40,810 bases of DNA from an uncultured Lachnospiraceae bacterium (GTDB taxonomy: Bacteria; Bacillota; Clostridia; Lachnospirales; Lachnospiraceae): assembly GCA_947630485.1 (NCBI GenBank), contig CANRHU010000028.1:1-40810 (forward strand). The letters run 5' to 3'. The position numbers and the translations under genes were made by a program. The notes under the pieces are model-generated. The model was not told the DNA's origin, did not search any database, and was given only the letters and a program-made list of their open reading frames with translations. Of this stretch, positions 1 to 8,395 are shown piece by piece. Within the stretch, counting starts at the first letter, position 1, and each line of letters begins with the position of its first letter.

Positions 1-3
1 AGG

Positions 4-44
4 ACTGGAGCAAATCCGTTTTTATCATACAGGTTTGCTCCAGT
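4..44. repeat. Inverted repeat at left edge
   Basis: Two perfect 11-base arms (4-14 and 34-44) flank a loop of about 19 bases. A short T run (44-47) follows on the plus strand, so it could be a weak plus-strand terminator belonging to something left of the window. It lies just beyond the broken 3' end of the methyltransferase remnant and may mark the edge of whatever truncated it. No function can be assigned from sequence alone. Confidence 0.45.
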
Positions 45-71
45 TTTGTACAGGTACGTATTATCTACCGT

Positions 72-514
72 TTACATATCTTCTTCTAAAGATGTACTAT
101 ATTGAATGATATCTGCATAAGGAGGATGTGTACAGATCATATTTATACTTTCATTTTTGAGAAAAGATAAATTTTTCGCATTTCCAAGTTTTGTGAATAT
201 TTTAGAACCATTACGAAATTCAAAGTTTAGATTTTGATTTGATAATTTGATGGACTTCAGATTAATATCGACACCTATTGCATTTCTATTCAATAGTTTA
301 GCTTCTATCAAAGTAGTTCCGCTTCCTAAGAACTGATCCAATACCCAATCATTTTCATTCGTATACCTCAAAATCAGATTTCTAGGAATGTATGGTGACC
401 AATTACCTCGATATTTACCAGAATGAGTTGCCCACTTCCCTCTGTCTGGAAATTACCAGACCGTCGTTTCTTCTAATCTGAAATTTTTAGGTGCGTATTC
501 TATAAAATCATCCC
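72..514 (-). pseudogene. DNA methyltransferase remnant (N4/N6 class)
   Basis: The remnant of a site-specific DNA methyltransferase. The motif I S-adenosylmethionine loop (FLGSGTT) and a motif IV-like catalytic motif (THPPY, normally D/N/S-PPY) are both readable. The open frame continues upstream of any start codon with conserved family text (RGKWATHSGKYRGNW, then SPYIPRN) until an in-frame TAA at 453-455. Recognisable coding (APKNFRLEETTVW) resumes before that stop up to about 514, where the only nearby ATG is out of frame. The 3' end stops soon after motif IV, so the C-terminal part is missing. Nonsense codon, lost start and missing C terminus together indicate a dead gene. A TTG-initiated 99-residue protein from 371 is formally possible, but it would begin inside the conserved domain. 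No restriction endonuclease is visible beside it. It lies in AT-rich DNA, consistent with transfer. Confidence 0.75.
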
Positions 515-655
515 CTTTTCATTTATATGAAATAATTATATCCTAAATTATGAAATAAAAATATTAAATAAAAATAAATTTTATAAGTAATTTTCCTTTC
601 AGGAAACCAAGGGTCTATAACGTTCTGGCTTGAGAAGCACTCTAATTGATATGGA

Positions 656-697
656 TAAAAAGCCTTTAGCCATGAGCCATTACCCACAGCTAAAGGC
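656..697 (-). terminator. Rho-independent terminator downstream of small-gene trio
   Basis: Nine-base perfect arms (689-697 and 662-670, GCCTTTAGC type) with an 18-base loop. On the minus strand the stem is followed by five T residues (657-661). There is no T run on the plus side. It probably ends transcription of the 1926-to-1063 gene run. Confidence 0.7.
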
Positions 698-860
698 ATT
701 CTAATATGGAGACGTTCAAAGTCTGGCTCTAAACATTAAACATTCAGCTACTTCTCAATCATTCTCTTTTCCCCAAACCACCAGGTCGCAAGAATGATCT
801 CTCTTATACGACCATTATCAAATGGTTATTCAAAGGCCTTTTGGAATGTCTCCAGCCTGC

Positions 861-898
861 TTAAATAATGGATTCCCTGCAAATAATCCATTATTTAA
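861..898. repeat. Perfect 14-base inverted repeat
   Basis: Arms 861-874 and 885-898 (TTAAATAATGGATT and its complement) around a 10-base loop. No T run follows on either side, so it is not a standard terminator. It could be a relic of a mobile element end, a protein-binding site, or a cruciform-forming sequence. Confidence 0.5.
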
Positions 899-1062
899 AC
901 TCGGCGTGTCCTTTGCTGTCATTAACTTTACCTGCAAATACACGTCCGTTTTTTCTTTAACTACATCAGTTATTCTGGTTTACTGATTTTTTGTTGCCAA
1001 AGCGTTGCCAGACAATATCGTTTAAAAAATTCAGCAGCAACATTTTTTCACAATATAACCGT

Positions 1063-1290
1063 TTACTTTCTTTCATATTCTTTTCTCGCGTTTCGCATAA
1101 TATAAGAATTTAATCCATATCCTTGGATTGCCAATTTTTTCATTTGCTCGACTTTTATACTGCCTGCACTTCTGTAGGAATAACGATAAATTACACCTCC
1201 CCTAAACTGTACATCAATATAATCGGGGCCAAAAGAAAACGCACTAACATTAGAGTTCCCATTAACATTTTTATATCGTTCCATATACAT
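1063..1290 (-). CDS. KTSC domain protein
   Basis: A 75-residue protein that fits the KTSC domain: a serine/asparagine-rich start (VNGNSNVSAFSFGPDYIDVQF), a hydrophobic strand with GGVIYRYS, and a helical end with a YGLNSYI segment. This matches the family pattern of short beta strands followed by V/IYRY and a final N-x-x-I/R motif. KTSC proteins are small, often fused to or encoded beside peptidases, phage proteins and nucleases; their biochemical role is not established. A good ribosome binding site (AAAGGGTG) precedes the ATG. It follows the unknown 71-residue gene by 15 bases and is the last gene of the run, 366 bases before a terminator. Family assignment is fairly secure, function unknown. 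Confidence 0.7.
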   Translation of the reverse strand: MYMERYKNVNGNSNVSAFSFGPDYIDVQFRGGVIYRYSYRSAGSIKVEQMKKLAIQGYGLNSYIMRNARKEYERK

Positions 1291-1305
1291 TTCACCCTTT
1301 CTTGA

Positions 1306-1521
1306 TTATAAATGATTTAATCTTGCCATCTTTGTGTGAAACCGTATAGACATATACCCAGGAGGGCCTCCCTTAGAAGGTGCTCCTATCTCTACATCGC
1401 TATCGAATGAACGTTTAGAGATAGCATTTATCACCAAAGCATCTGATGTACCAGCCTTTACCAATTCAATCATTATGTCTGTTTCCTCTCGTGAAAAACA
1501 GGATACAATACTGTATCTCAA
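1306..1521 (-). CDS. Small protein of unknown function
   Basis: I do not recognise this 71-residue reading frame. It sits between a C39-like peptidase gene and a KTSC gene with spacings of 39 and 15 bases, which argues that it is real and co-transcribed. The start shown is a TTG; no ATG is in frame. The frame opens after a stop near 1548, and a purine stretch (AAAAGAGA) lies just inside, so the true start could be a few codons upstream. The protein has a basic, glycine/proline-rich second half (SKGGPPGY) and no membrane segment or signal peptide. It may be a truncated piece of a larger protein. Confidence 0.4.
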   Translation of the reverse strand: MRYSIVSCFSREETDIMIELVKAGTSDALVINAISKRSFDSDVEIGAPSKGGPPGYMSIRFHTKMARLNHL

Positions 1522-1560
1522 TAAGAAAACAAATAAGAATCTCTTTTATTCTGAAAACAA

Positions 1561-1926
1561 TTATTCATCTATAAATAATTCCAAATAAGACTGAATCCTT
1601 GCTCTGCCATATAGTTCATCCATCAACCCAAATTCTGGATCATAATATTTTCCATAATAATACAAAATCCAATGACTATATTTTGGTAATAATACTTTCA
1701 GAATACACACTGATGGCAATGGTGTGGAATTATCTGCCTTTGTCATTGTTTTCGCCTGAGTGATACCATAATGCTCCAATGCTTTTGCAATATCTTTTTT
1801 TCCAGTTCCTTTATCATTATGCATCACCTGAATAACATCATCTACCGGAACATCCGCAATCATCGCAACACATGCCTGTCCGCACAAATATTCCGTTGGT
1901 TGTTTGATATATTTGATTTTTCTCAT
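1561..1926 (-). CDS. C39-like papain-fold cysteine peptidase, small
   Basis: A 121-residue protein with the layout of the peptidase C39-like/papain-like family. Near the N terminus a Gln (Q9) precedes CGQACVAM with Cys15 as probable nucleophile. Near the C terminus SHWILYY gives His85, followed by YYDPEFG with Asp96 as the third candidate. This Q-C-H-D order is that of peptidase family C39, whose best-known members cleave double-glycine leaders during peptide export. This copy is a stand-alone soluble domain without membrane segments or signal peptide, so it could equally be an intracellular protease, an amidase-like toxin, or an inactive binding domain. An AGGAG site lies 6 bases before the ATG. 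It begins 54 bases after guaA with no terminator between, so read-through from guaA is possible. First gene of a three-gene run in AT-rich DNA. Confidence 0.6.
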   Translation of the reverse strand: MRKIKYIKQPTEYLCGQACVAMIADVPVDDVIQVMHNDKGTGKKDIAKALEHYGITQAKTMTKADNSTPLPSVCILKVLLPKYSHWILYYYGKYYDPEFGLMDELYGRARIQSYLELFIDE

Positions 1927-1979
1927 TCCAGTCTCCTAACAACTATTTCCGCGCACTAATGCACATAAATCCCCTTTCA

Positions 1980-3524
1980 TCACTCGAATTCCACCGTTCC
2001 CGGCGGTTTCGAGGTAATATCATAAAGCACCCGGTTCACGTGGGCCACCTCGTTGACAATCCGGCTCGTGACACGCTGCAGCACCTCCCAGGGAATCTGA
2101 GAGGCCTCGGCGGTCATGAAATCCACCGTATTTACGGCGCGCAGCGCCACCGCGTAATCATAGGTGCGCTCATCGCCCATGACGCCGACAGAGCGCATAT
2201 TGGTCAGGGCCGCGAAATACTGATCCGGCATGTGGGAAAGTCCCGCCGCGGCGATCTCCTCGCGGTAAATCGCGTCCGCGTTCTGCACCATCTTCACCTT
2301 CTCCGCCGTCACCTCGCCGACAATCCGGATGCCAAGGCCGGGGCCGGGGAACGGCTGGCGGTACACCAGCTTCTCCGGAATACCGAGCTCCAGGCCAACC
2401 TTGCGGACCTCGTCCTTAAAAAGGTCGCGCAGCGGCTCGATAATCTCTTTGAAATCCACATAGTCCGGCAGACCGCCCACGTTGTGGTGGGACTTGATCA
2501 CAGCGGACTCGCCGCCGAGGCCGCTCTCCACCACGTCCGGATAAATGGTTCCCTGTACCAGGAAATCCACCCTGCCGATCTTCTTCGCTTCCTCCTCAAA
2601 GACGCGGATAAACTCCTCGCCGATGATCTTGCGCTTCCGCTCCGGCTCCTCAACGCCCGCCAGCTTCCTATAGAACCGCTCCTGGGCGTTGACACGGATG
2701 AAATGCAGCTCGTAAGGGCCGTTCGGTCCGAAGACCTCCTCCACCTCGTCGCCCTCGTTCTTACGCAGCAGACCGTGATCCACGAACACGCAGGTCAGTT
2801 GGTCTCCCACCGCTTTGGACAGCAGCACCGCCGCCACCGAGGAGTCCACGCCGCCTGACAGGGCACACAGCACTTTGCCGCTGCCGACCTTCTCCCGGAT
2901 GGCCCTGATACTGGTCTCCACAAAGGAATCCATCCGCCAGTCGCCGACGCAGCCGCAGATCTCGTAGACAAAATTGTGCAGCATCCTGGAGCCTTCCTGC
3001 GTATGCAGTACCTCCGGATGGAACTGAATCGCGTAAAGTCCGCGCTCGACCCATTCCGCCGCGGCCACCGGGCAATCCGCCGTATGCGCGATCACACGAA
3101 AACCGGGGGCCGGCTTCTCGATATAGTCGTTATGGCTCATCCAACAGATCGTTTTCTCCGATACATTGCCGAACAGCTTACTGCTTCGGTCCACAGTCAC
3201 CTCGATCCGGCCATACTCCCGAACCGGCGCTTTGCAGACATGGCCGCCCAATACGTGGGACATCAGCTGGGCTCCGTAGCACAGTCCCAGAACCGGCACG
3301 CCCAACTCAAAGAGCTCCTTTCCGCAGGAAGGCGCGCCTTCCTCATACACGCTGTTGGGTCCGCCCGTCAGGATGATCCCCTTCGGCTCCATCTCACGGA
3401 TTTTCTTAAGATCTGTCTTGTACGAATAGATCTCACAATACACATTGCATTCCCGCACCCGGCGCGCCACCAGCTGGTTATACTGACCGCCGAAATCGAT
3501 CACGACTATCTTCTCTCTGCTCAC
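1980..3524 (-). CDS. guaA: GMP synthase (glutamine-hydrolysing)
   Basis: Makes GMP from XMP, ATP and glutamine, the last step of guanine nucleotide synthesis. The 514-residue length is normal for the fused bacterial enzyme. The N-terminal class I glutamine amidotransferase carries Cys82 in GLCYGAQ and His169/Glu171 in FHPEV. The ATP pyrophosphatase domain has its P-loop SGGVDS at about 223-228, and the C-terminal dimerisation domain ends in the typical KPPGTVEFE. The start is a GTG ([14 protein letters not shown]) chosen because AGGAGG lies 8 bases upstream and the glutamine amidotransferase domain begins at once. It follows uvrA by 156 bases and has its own promoter with a 20-base palindrome in the leader. 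No guanine riboswitch was seen upstream. No terminator follows, which leaves the AT-rich small genes open to read-through. Confidence 0.97.
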   Translation of the reverse strand: MSREKIVVIDFGGQYNQLVARRVRECNVYCEIYSYKTDLKKIREMEPKGIILTGGPNSVYEEGAPSCGKELFELGVPVLGLCYGAQLMSHVLGGHVCKAPVREYGRIEVTVDRSSKLFGNVSEKTICWMSHNDYIEKPAPGFRVIAHTADCPVAAAEWVERGLYAIQFHPEVLHTQEGSRMLHNFVYEICGCVGDWRMDSFVETSIRAIREKVGSGKVLCALSGGVDSSVAAVLLSKAVGDQLTCVFVDHGLLRKNEGDEVEEVFGPNGPYELHFIRVNAQERFYRKLAGVEEPERKRKIIGEEFIRVFEEEAKKIGRVDFLVQGTIYPDVVESGLGGESAVIKSHHNVGGLPDYVDFKEIIEPLRDLFKDEVRKVGLELGIPEKLVYRQPFPGPGLGIRIVGEVTAEKVKMVQNADAIYREEIAAAGLSHMPDQYFAALTNMRSVGVMGDERTYDYAVALRAVNTVDFMTAEASQIPWEVLQRVTSRIVNEVAHVNRVLYDITSKPPGTVEFE

Positions 3525-3578
3525 GCTGCATCCTCCTGTACGCCATATCTTTCAATACGCCGCATATTCCTGTATGCC

Positions 3579-3598
3579 GTATCTTTTTAAAAAGATAC
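3579..3598. promoter_or_regulatory. 20-base perfect palindrome in guaA leader
   Basis: GTATCTTTTT followed by its exact complement, with no loop. On the minus strand it begins a few bases after the expected transcription start of the guaA promoter (3604-3632). A dyad at this position suits a repressor site; as RNA it would be a poor hairpin. It does not match the CcpA or LexA sites I know. Confidence 0.5.
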
Positions 3599-3603
3599 TC
3601 TCC

Positions 3604-3632
3604 ATTATACAGACTTTCCCATAACCGTACAA
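3604..3632 (-). promoter_or_regulatory. guaA promoter
   Basis: Minus-strand -35 TTGTAC (3632-3627), 17-base spacer, -10 TATAAT (3609-3604). It lies between uvrA and guaA, so guaA need not depend on uvrA transcription. Confidence 0.65.
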
Positions 3633-3680
3633 GTGCGAAATCAGAAAATCTCCGTCCGGTTTCGCCGCAAATTCCATCGA

Positions 3681-6506
3681 TTATGCCAGATATTTCTTCA
3701 CATACTGCCCCGTATACGAATTCTCGCACGCCGCGATCCGCTCCGGCGTCCCCTGGGCAATCACGGTGCCGCCCCGGTCGCCGCCCTCCGGCCCCATATC
3801 GATGATGTAGTCCGCAGTCTTGATCACATCCAGGTTGTGCTCGATCACAACCACCGTGTTGCCGCCCTCCGCCAGCTTCTGGAGAATCTCCACCAGTTTG
3901 TGAACGTCCGCAAAATGAAGCCCTGTCGTCGGCTCATCCAGGATATAAATGGTCCGTCCGGTTCCTCTGCGGCTCAGCTCCGTGGCCAGCTTGATTCGCT
4001 GGGCTTCGCCTCCTGACAGCTCCGTCGAGGGCTGCCCCAGGCGGATATAGGAGAGTCCCACATCATAGAGCGTCTGAATCTTCCTCTGGATCGTCGGCAC
4101 GTTCTCAAAGAATTTCAGCGCCTCCTCCACGGTCATATTCAGCACGTCGTAGATGCTCTTTCCTTTATACTTTACTTCCAGCGTCTCCCGGTTATAGCGC
4201 TTGCCGCCGCAGACCTCGCAGGGCACGTACACGTCCGGCAGGAAATGCATCTCAATTTTGATGATGCCGTCGCCGGAGCAGGCCTCGCACCGACCGCCCT
4301 TGACGTTGAAGCTGAATCTTCCCTTCTTATAGCCTCTCTCCTTCGCGTCCGTCGTAGAGGCAAACAGATCGCGGATCATGTCAAATACGCCCGTATAGGT
4401 GGCCGGATTGGAGCGGGGCGTCCGGCCGATGGGCGACTGGTCGATATTGATCACCTTGTCCAGCTTCTCCACGCCGTCAATCCCGGCGTGTTTTCCCGCG
4501 ATCGTCCTGGCCCGGTTCAGCTTCCGCGCCAGGGATTTATAGAGAATCTCATTCACCAGGGAACTCTTACCGGAGCCGGACACGCCGGTCACACAGGTCA
4601 TGACCCCCAGAGGGAAATTCACATCGATATTCTTTAGATTATTCTCCCGCGCACCCCGCACCGTCAGCCATCCCGTCGGCTTCTTCCGCTCCTTCGGTAC
4701 CGGAATCTGAAGACGCCCGCTCAGGTAAGCGCCGGTCACCGACTCTTCGCAGGCGATGATATCATCCACCGAACCGGCCGCCACCACATGGCCGCCGTGT
4801 TCGCCGGCTCCCGGTCCGATGTCCACGATATAATCCGCCGCCCGCATGGTCTCCTCGTCATGCTCCACCACGATCACCGTATTGCCCAGGTCGCGCAGAT
4901 GGAACAGGGTCCGAAGAAGCTTACTGTTGTCCCGCTGGTGCAGGCCGATGCTCGGTTCATCCAGAATATAGGCCACGCCGACCAGTCCGGAGCCGATCTG
5001 CGTCGCCAGACGAATCCGCTGGGCCTCGCCGCCCGACAGGGTTCCGGTCGCGCGGGAAAGCGCCAGATAATCCAATCCCACGTCAATCAGGAACGAAACC
5101 CTGGCCCGGATCTCCTTCAGAATCTGCGCTCCGATGGCCTGCTGCATACTGCTCAGCTTTAAGCCGTCCAAAAACTCCCGGAACTTTACCACCGACATAT
5201 CCGTCGCGTCGTAGATATTGAGTCCTCCCACCGTCACCGCCAGGGACGACTGTTTCAGCCGCTTGCCTTTGCAGAGGGAACAGGGCGTGATCCGCATAAA
5301 TGTCTCGTATTCCGCCTTGCTGTTCTCGGAAAATGTCTCCCGATACCGCCGCTCTACATTCTTCAGAAGCCCTTCAAAAGCCACGTCGTAGACGCCTACG
5401 CCCCTCTGGCCCCTATAGTGCACCTTCACCTCATGGCCGCCTGTCCCCCTAATCAGTACGTCCTGTATCTCCTTCGGGTACTGCTCGAAGGGCGTGTCCA
5501 GACTGAAATGGTATTCCTTCGCCAGCGCGTCCAGAATAGCCCGGGTAAAGCTTCCCGGGTCCGTGCAGGACTGCCAGCCCAGCACCACGATCGCTCCCTG
5601 CATAATGCTTAAGGACTTGTCCGGAATCATCAGATCCTCGTCAAACTCCATCTTATAACCCAGACCGAAACAGTCCGGGCAGGCGCCGAACGGATTATTG
5701 AAAGAGAAGCTGCGCGGCTCCACCTCCTCGATGCTGATGCCGCAGTCCGGGCAGGCGAAGCTCTGGCTGAAGGTCATGGTCTCGCCGTCCACGATCTCCA
5801 CCATCATCAGCCCATTGCCCAGATTCATGGACGTCTCAATCGAATCGGTCAGACGTTTCTCAATGCCCGCCCTCACTGAGAGGCGATCCACAATGATCTC
5901 GATATTATGCTTGATGTTCTTATCCAGCTTGATCTCCTCGGACAGCTCATACTGATTGCCGTCGATCCGCACGCGGGCGAAGCCGCTCTTGCGGGCCCGA
6001 TCCAGCACCTTCGCGTGCTCGCCCTTGCGCCCCCTCACCACCGGCGCCAGGAGCAGAAACCTGGTCCGCTCCGGCAGCGCCAGAATCTGATCCACCATCT
6101 GATCCACGCTCTGCTTTCGGATCTCCCGGCCGCACTTAGGGCAATGGGGGAGGCCGATCCTGGCATAGAGAAGACGCATATAATCGTAGATCTCCGTCAC
6201 TGTGCCTACGGTAGACCTGGGATTCCGGTTCGTGGATTTCTGGTCAATGGAAATGGCCGGGGACAGCCCGTCAATGCTCTCCACATCCGGCTTCTCCATC
6301 TGTCCAAGAAACTGACGCGCGTAGGAGGACAGAGACTCCATATAGCGTCGCTGGCCTTCCGCGTAGATCGTATCAAACGCCAGGGATGACTTGCCGGAAC
6401 CGCTCAGACCGGTCAGCACCACCAGCTCGTCACGCGGGATATCAATATCTATGTTCTTAAGGTTATGCTCGCTCGCACCCCGGATTTTAATAAACTGCCT
6501 TGCCAT
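3681..6506 (-). CDS. uvrA: Excinuclease ABC subunit A
   Basis: Damage-recognition ATPase of nucleotide excision repair, which loads UvrB at lesions. The 941-residue length is standard. The N-terminal half has Walker [10 protein letters not shown] near residue 32, the zinc-binding CPKC element and CPDC pairs, and an ABC signature [14 protein letters not shown] followed by the Walker [11 protein letters not shown]. The C-terminal half repeats the set: GVSGSGKSS, the CEAC/CEVC zinc module, [14 protein letters not shown] and [10 protein letters not shown]. All ATPase motifs are intact in both halves. ATG start with AAGGAGC upstream. The promoter overlaps a LexA box, so SOS induction is expected. 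No uvrB is in the window, although uvrB often neighbours uvrA in Firmicutes. Confidence 0.98.
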   Translation of the reverse strand: MARQFIKIRGASEHNLKNIDIDIPRDELVVLTGLSGSGKSSLAFDTIYAEGQRRYMESLSSYARQFLGQMEKPDVESIDGLSPAISIDQKSTNRNPRSTVGTVTEIYDYMRLLYARIGLPHCPKCGREIRKQSVDQMVDQILALPERTRFLLLAPVVRGRKGEHAKVLDRARKSGFARVRIDGNQYELSEEIKLDKNIKHNIEIIVDRLSVRAGIEKRLTDSIETSMNLGNGLMMVEIVDGETMTFSQSFACPDCGISIEEVEPRSFSFNNPFGACPDCFGLGYKMEFDEDLMIPDKSLSIMQGAIVVLGWQSCTDPGSFTRAILDALAKEYHFSLDTPFEQYPKEIQDVLIRGTGGHEVKVHYRGQRGVGVYDVAFEGLLKNVERRYRETFSENSKAEYETFMRITPCSLCKGKRLKQSSLAVTVGGLNIYDATDMSVVKFREFLDGLKLSSMQQAIGAQILKEIRARVSFLIDVGLDYLALSRATGTLSGGEAQRIRLATQIGSGLVGVAYILDEPSIGLHQRDNSKLLRTLFHLRDLGNTVIVVEHDEETMRAADYIVDIGPGAGEHGGHVVAAGSVDDIIACEESVTGAYLSGRLQIPVPKERKKPTGWLTVRGARENNLKNIDVNFPLGVMTCVTGVSGSGKSSLVNEILYKSLARKLNRARTIAGKHAGIDGVEKLDKVINIDQSPIGRTPRSNPATYTGVFDMIRDLFASTTDAKERGYKKGRFSFNVKGGRCEACSGDGIIKIEMHFLPDVYVPCEVCGGKRYNRETLEVKYKGKSIYDVLNMTVEEALKFFENVPTIQRKIQTLYDVGLSYIRLGQPSTELSGGEAQRIKLATELSRRGTGRTIYILDEPTTGLHFADVHKLVEILQKLAEGGNTVVVIEHNLDVIKTADYIIDMGPEGGDRGGTVIAQGTPERIAACENSYTGQYVKKYLA

Positions 6507-6547
6507 GAAAATATAGCTCCTTCTGTTTTACTGACTGCCTGGAGGTC

Positions 6548-6587
6548 AGTATAGCACACTTCCCGTAAAATTGCAAACATTTGTTCG
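6548..6587 (-). promoter_or_regulatory. uvrA promoter with LexA (SOS) box
   Basis: Minus strand: -35 TTGCAA (6576-6571), 17-base spacer, extended -10 TGC-TATACT (6553-6548). CGAACAAATGTTTG (6587-6574) fits the Firmicutes LexA consensus CGAACRNRYGTTYG/C and overlaps the -35, the usual place for LexA repression. Confidence 0.85.
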
Positions 6588-6657
6588 GATAAAATTGTAC
6601 AGGCGGAAGACTCTCATCCCCCGCCTGCAGCATTTCCCATCAAATTCCCCGGCTCCT

Positions 6658-8214
6658 CTAGTTCTTCTTCGCCGCTTTTTCCGCCAGGGCCTTCGCGGCC
6701 TCCTCACGCGCCTTCGCGCCGGCCTGCCAGCCTTTCTTCCGCACCGCTTCCTTCATCGGGAGCCCCGTGTCGTAATCCAGCTGCCGCGGCTCATATTCCT
6801 CATTCTCCCGCTGCCTGGTATAGCCGTCGCCAGCCCATACAGGCGTCTTCTCCGGTCTCCACGGCCTGCACGCCCACTGATATCCGCGGAACATATCGCG
6901 CGTCGCATTCATATGCTCCAGGAGCTTGTCATGCAGCTCATTCCGCCGCTTTGCGTAAGCCGGATCATCGATCCGGTTATGCAGCTCATAAGGATCATTT
7001 TCACGGTCATACAGTTCATCCGTATCCAGCAGATGCACCGCAAGCGCACAGTCGTCCGCCACGACCGCCCGCATCATCTGCAGACCGCCGAAGCCGTCAT
7101 GATCCACCTCGTAGCGCGTAAATTCCACATAGACCTCGTCATTGATCCGCACGGACGGATCCTTGATCTGGGGCAGCATGCTCTTTCCTTCCAGAAGCTT
7201 CGGAATCGGGATTCCCATATAATCCAGAATCGTCGGCGTCAGGTCGATATGGGACGCCGGCGCATTCACCACCGCGCCCTTCGCGCCGCCGCGTACAATC
7301 AGCGGAATGTTGGCGGCTTCCCTGTAGATCGTGGCGTTCTTCGCTGACAGCCGATGCGCGCCCATCATATCGCCGTGGTCCGACGTATAAATGACCAGCG
7401 CATCCGGCATCAGCTCGTCAATGCAGCCGAGAATCCGTCCGATCTCATAATCCACAAAGCTGTTGCTGCCAACAAACAGATCCCTCGGCTTGCCCGGTCT
7501 CGTGATCTCCTCGACCGTCCTGTTTAGATTCTCACCTGCCCACAGTTTCTGATACAGGGGTTTGCCCTCCAGCGTGTCATAGAGCGCCGGCGTATCCTGC
7601 GGCCGGAAATCCTTGTACATCGAATGAAACGGCGCCGGGCAGAGCGACGGCCCGTGAGGCTCGTCATAGGACACCGCCAGGAAGAAATCCTGGTCGCTGT
7701 AATTTTTCAGGAAGTCCACCGCCCTGTCCGTGCAGCGGTGCGCATACGTAAATTCCGCCGTCATGTCCTCATCAAAGGAAGTCTGCCAGCTGCGGGAACG
7801 GATCTTCTCCTCATCCGTCAGTTCATCCAGATAGCATTTCATATCGTACCAGTACTTCGGATCCCAGCCGTCCGGGCACCGCCCCAGTCCGAAATAATCG
7901 CCGCCGTCCAGGTGCCACTTGCCGATAAAACCGCAGTGGATGCCGTTGTCCGTCAGGCGCTGCCCCACGGTTTTCACATTGTCCCCCAGCGGCATACTGT
8001 TCGTAACCATCCCGTTGGAATGCGGAAAAACTCCCGTAAAAATAGCGCTTCTCGCCGGCCCGCACACGGGCTGGCAGGTGTAGGCATTCTCATAGCGGAT
8101 ACCTTCCGCCGCGAGCCGATCCAGATTCGGCGTCTGAATCCGGCTGTCCCCATAACAGCCCACCATGTCTTTCCTCGTACTGTCCGACATCAGTAAAATG
8201 ACCTGCTTCTTCAT
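6658..8214 (-). CDS. Type I sulfatase (cytoplasmic)
   Basis: A 518-residue sulfatase of the alkaline phosphatase fold. The formylglycine site is C51-G-P-A-R55, a Cys-type motif that needs the anaerobic radical SAM maturase (anSME), not present in this window. Metal-site elements include D11 near the N terminus and SDHGDMMG later; the residue after D11 is Ser, where many sulfatases have Asp. The start is the ATG at 8214 with GGAAGGAGG upstream; the frame stays open 5' of this but that stretch is repetitive, low-quality text. There is no signal peptide, so it acts in the cytoplasm. It is 168 bases downstream of the L,D-transpeptidase gene, on the same strand, and may be co-transcribed. Substrate unknown; a host mucin or glycosaminoglycan sulfate is plausible given the glycan locus at 21-32 kb. 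Confidence 0.9.
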   Translation of the reverse strand: MKKQVILLMSDSTRKDMVGCYGDSRIQTPNLDRLAAEGIRYENAYTCQPVCGPARSAIFTGVFPHSNGMVTNSMPLGDNVKTVGQRLTDNGIHCGFIGKWHLDGGDYFGLGRCPDGWDPKYWYDMKCYLDELTDEEKIRSRSWQTSFDEDMTAEFTYAHRCTDRAVDFLKNYSDQDFFLAVSYDEPHGPSLCPAPFHSMYKDFRPQDTPALYDTLEGKPLYQKLWAGENLNRTVEEITRPGKPRDLFVGSNSFVDYEIGRILGCIDELMPDALVIYTSDHGDMMGAHRLSAKNATIYREAANIPLIVRGGAKGAVVNAPASHIDLTPTILDYMGIPIPKLLEGKSMLPQIKDPSVRINDEVYVEFTRYEVDHDGFGGLQMMRAVVADDCALAVHLLDTDELYDRENDPYELHNRIDDPAYAKRRNELHDKLLEHMNATRDMFRGYQWACRPWRPEKTPVWAGDGYTRQRENEEYEPRQLDYDTGLPMKEAVRKKGWQAGAKAREEAAKALAEKAAKKN

Positions 8215-8282
8215 AATTGCCTCCTTCCATAAATAACACCTTTTTCTATTCCCTGTATTTCCTGCAGACAGCCGGTTTCCCG

Positions 8283-8395
8283 AGTCAGCCTGCTGCGCTT
8301 GGCTTCTACGCTCAGCCTGGCGCGGCCGGTTTTTCCGGGGCAGCCCGCCGTATCCGGCTTCTACGCTCATCGGATTCCCGGGTCAGCCTGGCGCG
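8283..8395. repeat. Degenerate GC-rich repeats after L,D-transpeptidase gene
   Basis: GGCTTCTACGCTCA occurs at 8301-8314 and 8356-8369, and TCAGCCTGGCGCG at 8312-8324 and 8383-8395; related pieces lie at 8283-8296. The second copy overlaps the stop codon of the L,D-transpeptidase gene, so the repetitive 3' end of that gene continues into the intergenic region. Confidence 0.6.

Larger units (their letters stand above)
515..1062. other. AT-rich stretch without a convincing gene
   Basis: About 550 bases in which I find no supportable coding sequence on either strand. It holds a minus-strand terminator (656-697) and a 14-base-arm inverted repeat (861-898), described separately. On the minus strand near 1045-970 a short frame ends in DIVWQRFGNKK; I could not tie it to a family. 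The base composition matches the small genes to its right and differs from the GC-rich guaA/uvrA region. Confidence 0.6.

Noticed and set aside
970-1050. Tyrosine integrase C-terminal remnant (short frame with DIVWQRFGNKK)
   Set aside because: Only about 25 codons and no catalytic Arg-His-Arg-Tyr residues; I cannot support a family match.
1959-2858. 299-codon plus-strand open frame opposite guaA
   Set aside because: It is fully antisense to guaA, His/Arg/Leu-rich as expected from the reverse complement of GC-rich coding sequence, and has no family resemblance.
3478-3729. 83-codon minus-strand frame between uvrA and guaA
   Set aside because: It spans the promoter and palindrome, overlaps both genes out of frame and has no family resemblance.
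8215-8370. N-terminal extension of the sulfatase to an ATG at 8370
   Set aside because: The extra 52 residues are low-complexity text from the repeat region; the ATG at 8214 has a strong ribosome binding site and starts the sulfatase fold directly.
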